DNA of 64,000 nt, taken from Cherax quadricarinatus (lineage: Eukaryota; Arthropoda; Malacostraca; Decapoda; Parastacidae). The notes beneath the pieces were generated by a model that worked only from the letters and a program-made list of their open reading frames with translations, was not told the origin of the DNA and searched no databases. Made by a program: the position numbers and the translations under genes. Positions within the stretch are counted from its first letter, which is position 1. Every line of letters begins with the position of its first letter. Of this stretch, positions 1 through 10,900 are shown in pieces. Location of the stretch: NCBI RefSeq assembly GCF_038502225.1, contig NC_091300.1, positions 52,423,676 to 52,487,675 of the forward strand, read 5' to 3'.

Positions 1-66
1 AATATTTCCATTAAATATATTGCCGGCAAAGAAAATATGTTGGCAGACTCTTTATCTAGAGTCTAA
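1..66 (+). pseudogene. Ty3/Gypsy RNase H, C-terminal end (left copy)
   Basis: Frame 1 reads the last 21 codons of a Gypsy-type RNase H followed by TAA at 64-66. The ending contains Y-I-A-G-K-E-N-M-L-A-D-S-L-S-R-V, the usual Gypsy RNase H terminus (G-x-x-N-x-x-A-D-x-L-S-R). The rest lies left of the window. The stop directly after the RNase H is informative: no integrase follows. This fits elements with integrase upstream of RT, as seen at 54840-57480. The same sequence recurs in inverted orientation at 1178-1243. Confidence 0.8.
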
Positions 67-446
67 TAGTTTTATTTATTTAGGTTAGGATGTTATTTGT
101 GGTAAACCCTTTTCACGCTCTTTTTTTTTTATCCCCTGGTGTGGATTTTTTTTTTTTTTTAGTGAGGGGATGCGGGCTACCGTCCGCCTGTATCTTGGAC
201 CTATGCTAGCCTGTCTGACTGCTGTCTCACTCTAAGTTTAGGGTTTGGCTTTTGGTCACGAGAAAAGCTGAGCTCTATCTAAGAGTTGGATGGTGGAGAG
301 GAAAGGCGGTCCCATTATTTTGTGCCATGGCGGCACGGTTACCACTGGGATGTGGCAGCCTAATCCTGAGCCTTCTCGGGGTGGGGGTGTGGCATGCAAA
401 GAGTACGTAACCTTTATTCGGCGCATGTACACACCCTCATTTACAG
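1..446 (+). repeat. Left arm of a large inverted repeat
   Basis: Positions 1-446 match the reverse complement of 804-1243 almost throughout. The main differences are in T-run lengths and a few substitutions. The arms hold the RNase H end, 3' untranslated DNA and part of the LTR. They diverge right after the shared catttacag/ctgtaaatg. The left arm may extend beyond the window. Confidence 0.9.
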
Positions 447-782
447 ACTATCTCCCCCAACCAGCGAACCAGGTTGCTAAGAGTTGATGATGGGGCCCCG
501 TCGTTCAACTAGTGACCAGGTTCTAGCCAATAAGATGGTTTTGGCAATCGCAGAGGTTATGTGGGTACCGCTCTCCTGTCTGCCCTTGTCATTCCCATTC
601 TAGAGCTGGTTGAAGCACGGTCTGCTATCTTGTGGCTTCTATTTCTGCCTTACTTACCGTGGAGTGCACTATACTTATCACTGTACATAGTGTACATATT
701 GCTGTTCTAAATTGGTGAAGGATAATATAAGTCTAAACTTTTTCTGCTGTGTTTATTTTGCTCACATTGCACCCGGGATAAC
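169..782 (+). mobile_element. Probable Gypsy LTR (left copy)
   Basis: About 100 bp after the RNase H stop, a purine-rich stretch (agtgagggga, ending at about 168) looks like a polypurine tract. The following sequence starts TG and may be the LTR. A plausible right end is the CA near 782, preceded by AT-rich, polyadenylation-like sequence (ataatataag, gtgtttattttgc). Both limits are estimates. The left 278 bp recur inverted at 804-1075. Confidence 0.5.
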
Positions 783-803
783 AGGCCATTTGGATTCCAG
801 GGC

Positions 804-1243
804 CTGTAAATGAGGGTGTGTACATGCGCCGAATAAAGGTTACGTACTCTTTGCATGCCACACCCCCACCCCGAGAAGGCTCAGGATTAGGCTGCCACCT
901 CCCAGTGGTAACCGTGCCGCCATGGCACAAAATAATGGGACCGCCTTTCCTCTCCACCATCCAACTCTTAGATAGAGCTCAGCTTTTCTCGTGACCAAAA
1001 GCCAAACCCTAAACTTAGAGTGAGACAGCAGTCAGACAGGCTAGCACAGGTCCAAGATACAGGCGGACGGTAGCCCGCATCCCCTCACTAAAAAAAAAAC
1101 CCACACCAGGGGATAAAAAAAAAGAGCGTGAAAAGGGGTTACCACAAATAACATCCTAACCTAAATAAATAAAACTATTAGACTCTAGATAAAGAGTCTG
1201 CCAACATATTTTCTTTGCCGGCAATATATTTAATGGAAATATT
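804..1243 (-). repeat. Right arm of the large inverted repeat
   Basis: Reverse complement of 1-446, separated from it by about 357 bp that contain only the rest of the left LTR. The two Gypsy 3' ends therefore face each other tail to tail. The right copy's LTR is cut after about 270 bp. Confidence 0.9.
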
Positions 1244-1462
1244 ATAGGGCTGCAGCCTTAGCGTCCAGCGCATAAGCCTTGTGTTGTGGTTCTTCATGGC
1301 TTGGAGATATACTAGAGGATTGTGACCACCTGCGACGTCTGGCCCACATAAACATCGAAATGCTCCAAAGCCAGTACCAGCGCGAGGGCTTCTTTTTCAA
1401 TGGTAGAGTAAGCCCTCTGATGTGGCTGGAACTTGGCTGAAAAGTATGCTACAGGCATTGTC
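1178..1462 (-). pseudogene. Ty3/Gypsy RNase H, frameshifted (right copy)
   Basis: Read on the minus strand, this gives P-V-A-Y-F-S-A-K-F then Y-S-T-I-E-K-E-A-L-A-L (the RNase H second strand and catalytic Glu region). After a frame change near 1320 it continues H-N-P-L-V-Y-L, R-L-M-R-W and the same L-A-D-S-L-S-R-V stop as the left copy. At least one small deletion near the H-N-P motif breaks the frame, and the Asp normally preceding His is lost. The upstream end abuts LINE A1 near 1465. Confidence 0.85.
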
Positions 1463-1474
1463 CATTGTCCTGTC

Positions 1475-2065
1475 CTCAGCCTGATTAACTGGTTCTTGAC
1501 TGTTCTGTTCCCTCCTGATGTGGCTGTACAACAGCTTCGGGTCAGACTCAGCTTTCAATGCTATGTCATTTTCATATTGCCGCTGTGTCTCTCTCCTTTT
1601 CCGTGCACGTTCTTTTCTGGCTCTTCGAATAATCTCCATATTTTCCTGGGTCTTTTGTCTTCTATACTTTTTCCATTCTCTAACACACTTAATTTTGGCC
1701 TCTCTTCACCTTTTGGTAAACTAAGGGCTCCTTCTGGTCTTCCCATTATATCTGTTGCCTTTGGGTGTGGCCCTCTCTTCTGGATCTTTGCATTTTGTTG
1801 TCACATATTCCATCATTTCATTTACTGATTTTCCTACTATTTCTCTTTCCCACTGACCCTCATGCAGGAAATTATTCATTGTGTACTCACCTCTTTTGTA
1901 CTTTAGCTTGTCCTGTCCTACTCTTCCTGCTTCCCTCTCCACTTGTAACTCAGTGTATTCAAAGCTTAGGCCCATGTGATCACTTGCTCTGAGGGACCTT
2001 TCATATGTGATGTCCTCAATGTCTTAACAACTCAAGGTAAATATGAGGTCCAGTCTTGCTGGTTC

Positions 2066-2101
<36 letters not shown>

Positions 2102-3511
2102 AGTGTCCCTAACCTGTTGATGCATGAAGTTTCCCAGTACCACCTCCATCGTCTGAGTCCTCCATGTTTTTGGTCCCCCGTGTGGCTTCAGATTTTCCCA
2201 GTCAATTTCCTTGTGACTGAAGTCACCCACAACTAACTTTGCCCTGCCCAAGTGGGGCTTTCTGTCCACCTCAGCTAGTGCATCATCCACTGCTCTGTTC
2301 TCCTCATATTCTTGTTTTAACCTCCTGCTATTCTGTGGTGTTTTATACATCACTGCAATCACCACCTTGGTACCCCCAGTCTGAAGTTTTCCTACTATGT
2401 AGTCCCTTGCTTTCCCTCTGTCCCCTCTCTCCAACTCCTCAAAACTCCACTGGTTTTTGATCACTGCAACTCCTCCACCCCCTCTATTCCCTCTATCTTT
2501 TCTCAGGATCTAATATCCAGTTGGAAAGATTGCGTCTGTTATTCCTGTGAGCTTGGTTTCTGTGAGTGCTATGATGTCTGGTGATGCCTCTTTGATTCTT
2601 TCATGCACTCCTCACACTTATTCATTATTCCACCTGTGTTGGTGTACCATACCTTCAGCTTCTTTTCCAACACTGTATTCTGGGAGGGGGAGTTGTGGGG
2701 GCTGGGGAAATGGGAGACCTGGCATAGTACTATGGGAGTCTACTGTTCAGGGTGGGGTGGGTTCTGTGAGAGTGGAGCATGGTTTGTATTGGGATAATAT
2801 GGCTGTAAGGTTCAATGGGTGGTTCAGTGGGTGGTCCTCCCAATTCTGGTTGTCCCCTCATGACTCTAGCTTTGTCTTTCTTGCCTCCTTCGTCTTTGTA
2901 TCCTCTCTCGGTTTCTGTCGTTCTGTTCTCGTTCTGTCGTGATCTAAGTACTCTCTCTGGTAATTTGCCGTTTCCTTTAGCTATAGTTTCTGTTGCAGGA
3001 TCCTTTTCTGCTCGATTTCTGTCTTGAAAATCAGTTTGACTGGCAAATTTCTTCCCCTCGAGTATTCCCTTATTCTCTGGAAATTTATCAGGTTAGTCAA
3101 GTCTTCCTCTCTTCATTTAATGTTTACAATCTGTTTTCTCTCTCCCAGTCGTCTTTCTTCGTATGTTCTCCCTTTGGTCTCCTGGAGCCCATTAATAAAA
3201 ATTGATCTCTCCCTCTCCTCTTCCCATTACTTTTCTCTCTGCATCTCTGGGTCCCATATAAACATAACTATTAATGCTTCACTTATCATTTCCTGGATCT
3301 TCTATTGGCCTGATAGTGCCTCAGCAGAGGGCCTATCACCTTCTCTACCTACTGCGCTCCCTTACTGCTGTCCCTGTGCCGAGCAACATGACACTTTTGG
3401 TCATTATTTTCTGATGAAGTGATAGGGTCTCAACATTGGACCTAACTCCTTCCTTTCCTTCGGCCCCTGATTAGATATTGGTGTACCTGCATGCCCCTTT
3501 CGTTCTTCGGC
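1475..3511 (-). mobile_element. LINE A1, 3'-truncated CR1-like family A copy
   Basis: On the minus strand this carries ORF1 remnants (about 3430-2700), an endonuclease part (about 2600-1980) and the start of the EN-RT linker (to about 1475), where it meets Gypsy RNase H. The RT is missing. Similarity to A2 is clear in the endonuclease but low in ORF1, which resembles B more. Its 5' end abuts the (TG)n tract at 3512-3526, which is also the 3' flank of A2. Confidence 0.75.
2024..2464 (-). pseudogene. LINE A1 endonuclease fragment
   Basis: This 146-codon open segment contains V-V-G-D-F-S-H-K-E-I-D-W-E-N, the family's version of the apurinic-type endonuclease G-D-F-N box (N changed to S). It also has the conserved E-P-A-R-L-D-L-I-F region that precedes the S-D-H catalytic motif. 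A (CT)n expansion at 2072-2098 inserts several Arg-Glu pairs compared with A2 and A4. The N-terminal endonuclease part is out of frame further upstream. Certainly nonfunctional. Confidence 0.75.
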
Positions 3512-3526
3512 TGTGTGTGTGTGTGT
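3512..3526. repeat. (TG)n microsatellite between LINEs A1 and A2
   Basis: Short (TG)n run lying exactly between the 5' end of A1 and the 3' end of A2. On the LINE sense strand it reads (AC)n. Confidence 0.85.
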
Positions 3527-3606
3527 ACTCACCTAGTTGTACTCACCTAGTTGAGGTTGCAGGGGTTGAGTCCAAGCTCCTGGCCCCGCCTCTTCACTGA
3601 TCGCTA

Positions 3607-6469
3607 CTAGGTGTCACTCCCTGAACCATGAGCTTTATCGTACCTCTGCTTAAAGCTATGTATGGATCCTGCCTCCACTACATCGCTTCCCAAACTATTC
3701 CACTTCCTGACTACTCTGTGGCTGAAGAAATACTTCCTAACATCCCTTTGATTCATCTCTGTTTTCAGCTTCCAACTGTGTCCCCGTGTTGCTGTGTCCA
3801 GTCTCTGGAACATCCTGTCTTTGTCCACCTTGTCAATTCCTCTCAGTATTTTGTAAGTCGTTATCATGTCCTCCCTATCTCTCCTGTCCTCCAGTGTCGT
3901 CAGGTTGATTTCCCTTAACCTCTCCTCATAGGACATACCTCTTAACTCTGGGACCAGTCTTGTTGCAAACCTTCGCACTTTCTCTAGTTTCTTTACATGC
4001 TTGGCTAGGTGTGGGTTCCAAACTGGTGCCGCATACTCCAATATGGGCCTAACGTACACGGTGTACAGGGTCCTGAACGATTCCTTATTAAGATGTCGGA
4101 ATGCTGTTCTGAGGTTTGCCAGGCACCCATATGCTGCAGCAGTTATTTGGTTGATGTGCGCTTCAGGAGATGTGCCTGGTGTTATACTCACCCCAAGATC
4201 TTTTTCCTTGAGTGATGTTTGTAGTCTCTGGCCCCCTAGACTGTATTCCGTCTGCGGTCTTCTTTGCCCTTCTCCAATCCTCATGACTTTGCACTTGGTG
4301 GGATTGAACTCCAGGAGCCAGTTGCTGGACCAGGTCTGCAGCCTATCCAGATCCTTTTGTAGTTCTGCCTGGTCATCGATCGACTGAACTCTTCTCATCA
4401 ACTTCACGTCATCTGCAAACAGGGACACCTCGGAGTTTATTCCTTCCGTCATGTCGTTCACAGATACCAGAAACAGCACTGGTCCTAGGACTGACCCCTG
4501 TGGGACCCCGCTGGTCACAGGTGCCCACTCTGACACCTCGCCACGTACCATGACTCGCTGCTGTCTTCCTGACAAGTATTCCCTGATCCTTTGCAGTGCC
4601 CTCCATGTTATCCCTGCTTGGTCCTCCAGTTTTTGCACTAATCTCTTGTGTGGTACTGTGTCAAACGCCTTCTTGCAGTCCAAGAAAATGCAATCCACCC
4701 ACCCCTCTCTCTCGTCTTACTGCTGTCACCATGTCATAGAACTCCAGTAGGTTTGTGATACAGGATTTCCCGTGTCTGAAACCATGTTGTCTGCTGGTGA
4801 TGAGATCATTCCTTTCTAGATGTTCCACCATTCTTCTCCTGACAATCTTTACCATGATTTTGCATGCTATACATGTCAGTGACACTGGTCTGTAGTTTAG
4901 TGCTTCATATCTGTCTCCTTTTTTAAAGATTGGGACCACATTTGCTGTCTTCCATGCCTCAGGCAATCTCCCTGTTTCGATAGATGTATTGAATATTGTT
5001 GTTAGGGGTACACATAGTGCCTCTGCTCCCTCTCTCAGGACCCATGGAGAGATGTTATCTGGCCCCATTGCCTTTGAGGTATTTAGCTCACTCAGAAGCC
5101 TCTTCACTTCTTCCTCGGTTGTGTGTACTGTGTCCAACACATGGTGTACCCCACCTCTCCGTCTTTCTGGAGCCCCTTCTGTCTCCTCTGTGAACACTTC
5201 TTTGAATCTCTTGTTGAGTTCCTCACATACTTCACGGTCATTTCTTGTTGTCTCTCCTCCTTCCTTCCTTAGCCTGATTACCTGGTCCTTGACGGTTGTT
5301 TTCTTCCTGATGTGGCTGTATAACAGCTTTGGGTCAGATTTGGGTTTTGCTGCTATGTCGTTTTCATATTGACGCTGGGCCTCCCTTCTTATCTGTGCAT
5401 ATTCGTTTCTGGCTCTACGACTGCTCTCCTTATTCTCCTGGGTCCTTTGCCTTCTATATTTTTTCCATTCCCTAGCACACTTGGTTTTTGCCTCCTTGCA
5501 TCTTTGGGTGAACCATGGGCTCATCCTGGCTTTTTCATTATTCCTGTTACCTTTGGGTATAAACCTCTCCTCAGCCTCCTTGCACATTGTTGCTACATAT
5601 TCCATCATCTCATTAACTGGCTTCCCTGCCAGTTCTCTGTCCCACTGAACCTCATTCAGGAAGTTCCTCATTCCTGTGTAGTCCCCATTCCTGTAGTTTG
5701 GTTTCATTTGTCCTGGCCTTCCTGCTTCCCCCTACACTTGTAGCTCTACTGTGTATTCGAAGCTCAAAACCACATGATCGCTGGCCCCAAGGGGTCTTTC
5801 ATATGTGATGTCCTCAATATCTGCACTACTCAAGGTGAATACTAAGTCCAGTCTTGCTGGTTCATCCTCTCCTCTCTCTCTTGTAGTGTCCCTTACGTGT
5901 CGGTACATGAAGTTTTCCAATACCACCTCCATCATCTTAGCCCTCCATGTATCTTGGCCCCCATGTGGCTCCAAGTTCTCCCAGACGATCTCCTTGTGGT
6001 TAAAGTCACCCATGATCAGTAGCTTTGCCCTGCGTGCATGAGCTCTTCTGGCCACTGCAGCCAGTGTGTCAACCATCGCTCTATTGCTCTCGTCATACTC
6101 TTGCCTTGGCCTCCTGCTGTTCTGTGGTGGGTTATACATCACTGCAATTATCACCTTGGGACCACCAGAGTGAAGCGTTCCCGCTATGTAATCACTTTCT
6201 TCTCCGCTGTCTCCTCTCTCCAGCTCATCAAAATTCCATCGGTGTTTGATCAGCAATGCCACTCCTCCACCCCCCTTGTTCCTTCTGTCTTTTCTCAGGA
6301 TCTGGTATCCCGCTGGAAAGATGGCATCTGTTATCATACCTGTAAGCTTGGTTTCTGTGATCGCTATGATGTCTGGTGATGCCTCTTTGACGCTTTTGTG
6401 CCACTCCTCCCACTTGTTTGTTATTCCATCAGCGTTTGTGTACCATACCTTCAGTTTCCTTTCCAACAC
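3607..6469 (-). pseudogene. LINE A2 ORF2: endonuclease-reverse transcriptase
   Basis: ORF2 starts K-L-K-V-W-Y-T-N-A-D-G and ends at 3607. The endonuclease (6469-5732, 245 residues) shows the E-T-K-L catalytic Glu, G-D-F-N and S-D-H motifs. GAG has become TAG at about 5732, just after the endonuclease; the frame continues through the linker and RT fingers to about 4700. There a 2-nt loss in a GA run shifts into the second RT frame (4698-3607). That frame carries [17 protein letters not shown] and the F-A-D-D catalytic box. The protein would be about 950 residues, nick target DNA and prime reverse transcription of its own RNA. Both lesions make it inactive. Confidence 0.88.
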
Positions 6470-6522
6470 TGTGGTTTGGGGGGCCTGTGGGGGTGGGAGA
6501 CCTGGTAGCTTACTATGGGATT

Positions 6523-7554
6523 CTATGGTTGGGGGTTGGGTGGAAGCTGTGGGTATGGATTGTATTGTGTGTTGGGATGGTGTGATAGGTTGTGGGGTTC
6601 TGAGGATAGTTGTGTGCGTGCTTGCCCTTGCTGCTCTGTTCTGCTCTGACTGACCTCTGCTGGTTCCATCCTTGTCTCCTTTCCTAGCTCCTTTAGCTTT
6701 TTTGTCCTCTCCCTCAGCTGCTGTCTCTCTGTTCGTGTTCTGTCTCTGTCTAGGAACACCTTCTTGTACTCTTCCGAGCTTTTCAACCGTGGGTTCTCTT
6801 GGAGGACCCTGTTCCGCACTGCTTCTGCCCTGAGAATCAGCTTGATCGGTCGGTTTCTCCCCTTCAAGTACCCCCCTATTCTCTGAAAATTTACAATCTC
6901 ATCCATGTCTTCTCCCCCTATTTCCGTGATGATTTTCTCAATCTCCTTTCTTTCTTCCTGCCGTCTTTCAGTGTGTGTCCTTTCCTCTCTCTCCCGAAGC
7001 CCATGGATAATCACTGATTTTGCCCTTTCCTCCTCCCATTGCCTCTCCCTCTGTGACTCTGGTTCCTGTCTGTATGTGGTCATTTTCTCCCTTGATTTTT
7101 CCATTGGCTCTTGGTAGCATGGTTGTGCCTCAGCATTCAACCTATCTCCCTCTCCATCTGCACCCATCTGCTCTTCCCTTTCACTCCCTGGCCCTTCTTT
7201 GCAGGCTGATATGACCTTAGCATAATTCAAATCTCCTTCCTTCCTGTTCAGCCTCTCAGCTTCGTATGGTGTGTCTTCTCTGGTCACTACCCCTGAGACT
7301 TGCTTCAGCCTGTTTACCTCAAATTCTAGAACCTTTACCCTGGCTACTGCAGTTTCGACTTGTGCCTCCCAATTCTTCGTCTCCTTCTCCAACCTCTTTT
7401 CCCATTTCACAGAGAGCTCTTTCTCCATTTTTCCAGAAAGCTCTCCTAATTTTCTCTCCCATTCTTGCTCTATCCTTTTTCACTGTTCCTCCATCCATTC
7501 CTCCCTACCAGTACCATAGTCATCTGATCCCTGATTCCTGCGAGTCCCAACCAT
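6523..7554 (-). pseudogene. LINE A2 ORF1: coiled-coil RNA-binding protein
   Basis: ORF1 starts at the ATG at 7554-7552 (M-V-G-T-R-R-N-Q), chosen because A4 has the same start directly after an A-run. It would be about 343 residues. Codon 25 is TGA (about 7480) where A4 has TGG, so it is interrupted. The N-terminal third is a charged heptad-like coiled coil. The middle has an RRM-like V-I-I-H-G-L and R-P-I-K-L-I-L pair. Then comes a C-terminal-domain motif F-L-D-R-D-R-T-R-T-E-R, and a Pro/Gln/Asn-rich tail. This order resembles L1 ORF1p, which trimerises and coats element RNA. The function is inferred from that architecture. Confidence 0.78.
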
Positions 7555-7569
7555 TTTTTTTTTTTTTTA

Positions 7570-7905
7570 GTGAAAGAGAGGGAGAAAAAAGAAAAAGAAA
7601 AAGGGGGAGAGAGTGAGAGAGAGGGAGAGAGAGAAGGGGAGCCTAGAAGGAGGGGAAAAGAAGGGTAAAAAGGGGGAGAAAGTGAGAGAGAGGGAAAAGG
7701 TAAGAGAGAGGGGGGGAGTGACAAGGGAGGAGAGAGAGAGAGAAAAGAAGAGGAAGAGAGAGAGGGAGAGGGAGAGAGAGAGAGGAAGAGAGAGAAAGTG
7801 AGAGGAAGAGAGAGAGGAAGAGAGAGAGGATGAGAGAAAGGGAGATAGAGAGAGAGAGAGAGAGAGAGAGATAGAGGGAGGAGAGAGATGGGGGGTGGGA
7901 AAGGA
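7570..7905 (-). repeat. Pyrimidine-rich 5' untranslated region of LINE A2
   Basis: Almost pure purine on the plus strand (GA, GGA, GAAA runs), so CT-rich in the LINE sense direction. It sits between the conserved 5' end (about 7945) and the A-run just before the ORF1 ATG. A4 (24160-24620) has CT-rich sequence in the same place, so this is an element feature and not chance flanking DNA. Confidence 0.75.
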
Positions 7906-7951
7906 AGGGTTATAGTGTCACTTCACAGGAAGGTGTGAAATCCTGCATATA

Positions 7952-7952
7952 T

Positions 7953-7999
<47 letters not shown>
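7952..7999. repeat. (GT)n microsatellite at the 5' side of LINE A2
   Basis: About 24 dinucleotide units, with a few interruptions at the left edge. On the LINE sense strand it is (AC)n immediately upstream of the element. Confidence 0.95.
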
Positions 8000-8001
<2 letters not shown>

Positions 8002-8778
8002 ACAGCTATTCAATTGCCTAACAGCAGAGTTGTTCTCACCAAGTGTGTGTGGATATGTTTATGTAAATAGTCCTTATTTCCCACGTATGTACTACATATG
8101 TATTGTATATGTACCCAATCTCTTGGTTCCCACTGTACTCTTATGCGTTTAAAATTACATTAAAAAATAAATACACTAGGCTTCGCCTACATGCCGCTAC
8201 CTCTAAATTCTATTATATACCAGTAAATGTTGCTTATTCTAATTCTGATAGCTCGAGGAGAGTGACCCCCAATTCCAGCTAGAGACAGGTACTATTGACC
8301 CCATGCAACTCAAACTAGGTGAATATTACTTGCGGCTGGCAGTGCTGGTCTGTCCTGTCTCCCAGAAGTTGAAGAAGTTGGATGCTTCTCGGTAATTTTT
8401 CCACTAACTTCCTGTATGCACTATAGTCTACCTCTTCTAATTTTTTCACTCACTCACTGTATTTACTGACACATCTATACATATCTCTTATCTCCCTGGT
8501 CTTGAGTCGCACTTATTCTTCAAATACCCCACTGCGTTATTATGGCAACACTATTTAGGCCTAACACAACCGTTCACCCTTCCAACGGCCCCCAATAACA
8601 CTCAGCCACTAATTTCCTTCGTTTTCTTTTCTGTGATCACTTATATTTCCTTTTTTCGGGGCTTAAGTGATTATATGCACTCTTATGCGTGCACACACCT
8701 ATATCCCACACTCTATTCCTTACGGCACAGTCAGAAATTACCACCAAAACACGAGCTCAAACCGCGTGACTCCTCCAC

Positions 8779-8780
<2 letters not shown>
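8000..8780. other. No gene seen
   Basis: AT-rich single-copy-looking DNA. I see no reading frame with a recognisable domain and no clear element ends. Confidence 0.6.

Positions 8781-8862
<82 letters not shown>
8781..8862. repeat. (GT)n microsatellite, 41 units
   Basis: Uninterrupted (GT)n of about 82 bp. No LINE is attached to it, so it shows what an empty target of family A might look like. Confidence 0.97.
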
Positions 8863-8867
<5 letters not shown>

Positions 8868-9009
8868 ATCCCTATCTCTCCCCCTCTCTTTACATTATAG
8901 CAGGCAAACATTGTATGTGCTGCATATCTTCTCTCTACATTACAGTATCCAGACACACTAGGAAAGCAGCGCCTGTATCAGTGTCACCCTAAACACCCCA
9001 CCACCACTT

Positions 9010-10260
9010 CCTTGACGTCCTGCATGCAGAACAGAAGGTAAAGTGGCAATCAGATTTGTGGCACCAGATGCAAGTAGGATAGTATAGTATACCTATGGAA
9101 CATGTGTAAAGGTCCTTGGGAAAAAAATTTAGAATCACATGCAACCTATGTTTTTCCAAACACCATGTATTTTGTGCAAAAATAAACACTGCTTCCAAAA
9201 ATGACATCCAACTTACAAAGTGTTTCTGGATTTGTAATAAGGAAATGGAACTTTGAGCAGATATCAGGAAAGTACTCAGGAGGACAATAAATAATATGCA
9301 GAAAAACAAAGAGAAACTCCTAGATACTCTACCCAAAATATATAGAACATGAGAAGAAGGAAGAGAAGTTAAGTATAACATACAGAATGAGGAGACTTCA
9401 ACAGTTGACCCAAAAATCGACACCCACTGAAAAAAAATACAGGAAACAGAAACATCAGCCACCCCAGCCCCCAACTCTATTGGGGATCCAGACTTAGCCC
9501 CCAGCCATAGTGCTAATGTAGACCCAGCTAAAGACTCTACCACAGGCACCATTAAAACTGTAAAAAACAGACACTAATACATAAAAACATAGCCCTCATT
9601 ACAGACGTAGAAGAGTCTTCATTTGAGGTAAATATTGGTCTTCCAGAAAGAGATGGTGGTGTCTTTGGCTTGCCTACAGTGCAGTGCAATTATAGAAACA
9701 GCACAAGTTGAGAATGTATCTCCCACGAATTTTATCCAAACAAAAGCAATATGGTGCAAATTCTATGCTTGAGACATCTGTAAGCATGGAATATCAGGAA
9801 AAGGAAATGGAACTTCGAGCATCCCCCCCAAAAATGTCACGACCTCCTGTCTAAAGGAGTGTGTCGTTCTACCTCCTGAAAATTCTTCTACCCTGAAATG
9901 TGCCATTCCAAAATGTGCACTCCAAAAAGTGTTACAACACCTGTTGCTTTGCATACCATCTAAAAGGGACCAGGAGATACAGACCCCATAAAACAAATCA
10001 TAGTAGTTACTACAACCACACTCCAAGTGATTTTTCTAGTGGCAGGAAACGAAGAAAGAAAATGGCAAGAAATCCAAAAAGTCAACCACCTTGGAGCCTT
10101 GTTGGACTGGCGGTACAGCCAGTGGCCCCAACATCCCTCCAGAACCATAACTACTGATGTTAACAAAATCACCCCAAAAAAACATGCAACACCTCATTTA
10201 TATCTGCTAATACACAAGACCTTAAGCCATCCACCAGTAACAAAATACATTTCATTAGTG
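9010..10260 (+). pseudogene. LINE E ORF1 remnant with Cys/His fingers
   Basis: Broken frames on the plus strand show C-N-L-C-x4-H-H-V-F-C then C-F-W-I-C (about 9140-9240), which looks like a PHD-type finger. Further on, C-H-D-L-L-S-K-G-V-C and spaced Cys/His near 9835-9960 look like CCCH fingers, followed by G-T-R-R-Y-R-P and a Lys/Arg-rich segment. PHD or CCCH fingers in ORF1 are known in CR1-like elements. A long open frame on the opposite strand (9552-8989) is a by-product of this low-stop composition. Confidence 0.5.
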
Positions 10261-10263
10261 GAC

Positions 10264-10900
10264 TTCTAAAAGAGTCAAATGTGATGTCTCCAGCCATCAC
10301 AGAGACCAATAAAAAAGAAAATTTTGGCAACGAAATATGGATAACAGGGTACAACCTTTTTAGATGCGACAGAAAGAACAGGCAACAAGGGGTTGGCCTG
10401 TATGTCAGAGAGTCGCTCATTTGCACAAAGATTCTGAACGCCACAAATGATGTAGTTGAAGTTCTAACAGTAAAGATCGGGAACCAAAACTTAGTCGTTT
10501 TGCCACAAGATGCAATCTCCCATCAGTTCAATTAAAAGCTACTGAAAATTAACGACTGGTAAACCTTCCTGCCCCAAACCCAAACATTTTGCTGCTTGAT
10601 GATTTCACTCTAAGGCATACAAAATGGAAGAATGTAGCAAATAATGTTATAGCAGAAAAAATCACTGTAGGCACCACAAATGAATAGTCACACACACACA
10701 TGAGCTGCTGAATCTCTGCCATAAACACACCTTAAGTTAGAAGACATTGGAGCCTACAAGACTGGATAACACACTTGACCTTATTTTCACAAATAATGAG
10801 GACCCGGTAAGAAACATAATATAAAAAACAACTAACTCAGATCACAATCTAATCGAAGTCCAGACTTACATGCACAGGAGTTCTAACCAGCAAAATGCAA
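10264..10900 (+). pseudogene. LINE E endonuclease remnant
   Basis: Reads P-A-I-T-E-T-N, W-I-T-G-Y-N-L-F-R-C-D-R, Q-G-V-G-L-Y-V-R-E, then T-L-D-L-I-F-T-N and S-D-H-N-L. These match the catalytic Glu, the central G-G-G-V-A-L-Y-V block and the C-terminal S-D-H of Jockey-superfamily endonucleases. Several stops interrupt it. Confidence 0.7.

Larger units (their letters stand above)
3526..7945 (-). mobile_element. LINE A2, full-length CR1-like family A element
   Basis: A complete element of about 4.4 kb on the minus strand: 5' untranslated region (7945-7555, pyrimidine-rich in sense), ORF1 (7554-6523), ORF2 with endonuclease and reverse transcriptase (6469-3607), and a short 3' untranslated region. 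The sense 3' end is two copies of actaggtgagtaca followed by (AC)n. The 5' end (caggatttcacaccttcctg in sense) matches the start of A4 at 24119, which defines the element boundary. The RT and 3' tandem repeat place it in the CR1/L2/Rex1 part of the Jockey superfamily; the clade is not resolved. Damage is light: a stop in ORF1 and a stop plus a 2-nt deletion in ORF2. Confidence 0.85.

Noticed and set aside
290..960. Two similar open frames on opposite strands starting M-V-E-R-K-G-G-P
   Set aside because: They are the same LTR sequence in the two arms of the inverted repeat; the frame is short and has no domain.
7470..7801. Ser/Leu/Pro- or Arg/Glu-rich frames on both strands
   Set aside because: Low-complexity (GA)n leader of LINE A2.
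8781..8862. CRISPR-like or regulatory array
   Set aside because: Simple (GT)n without spacers.
8989..9552. 187-codon open frame on the minus strand
   Set aside because: Antisense to the zinc-finger ORF1 remnant of LINE E; its hydrophobic composition is that of an antisense frame.
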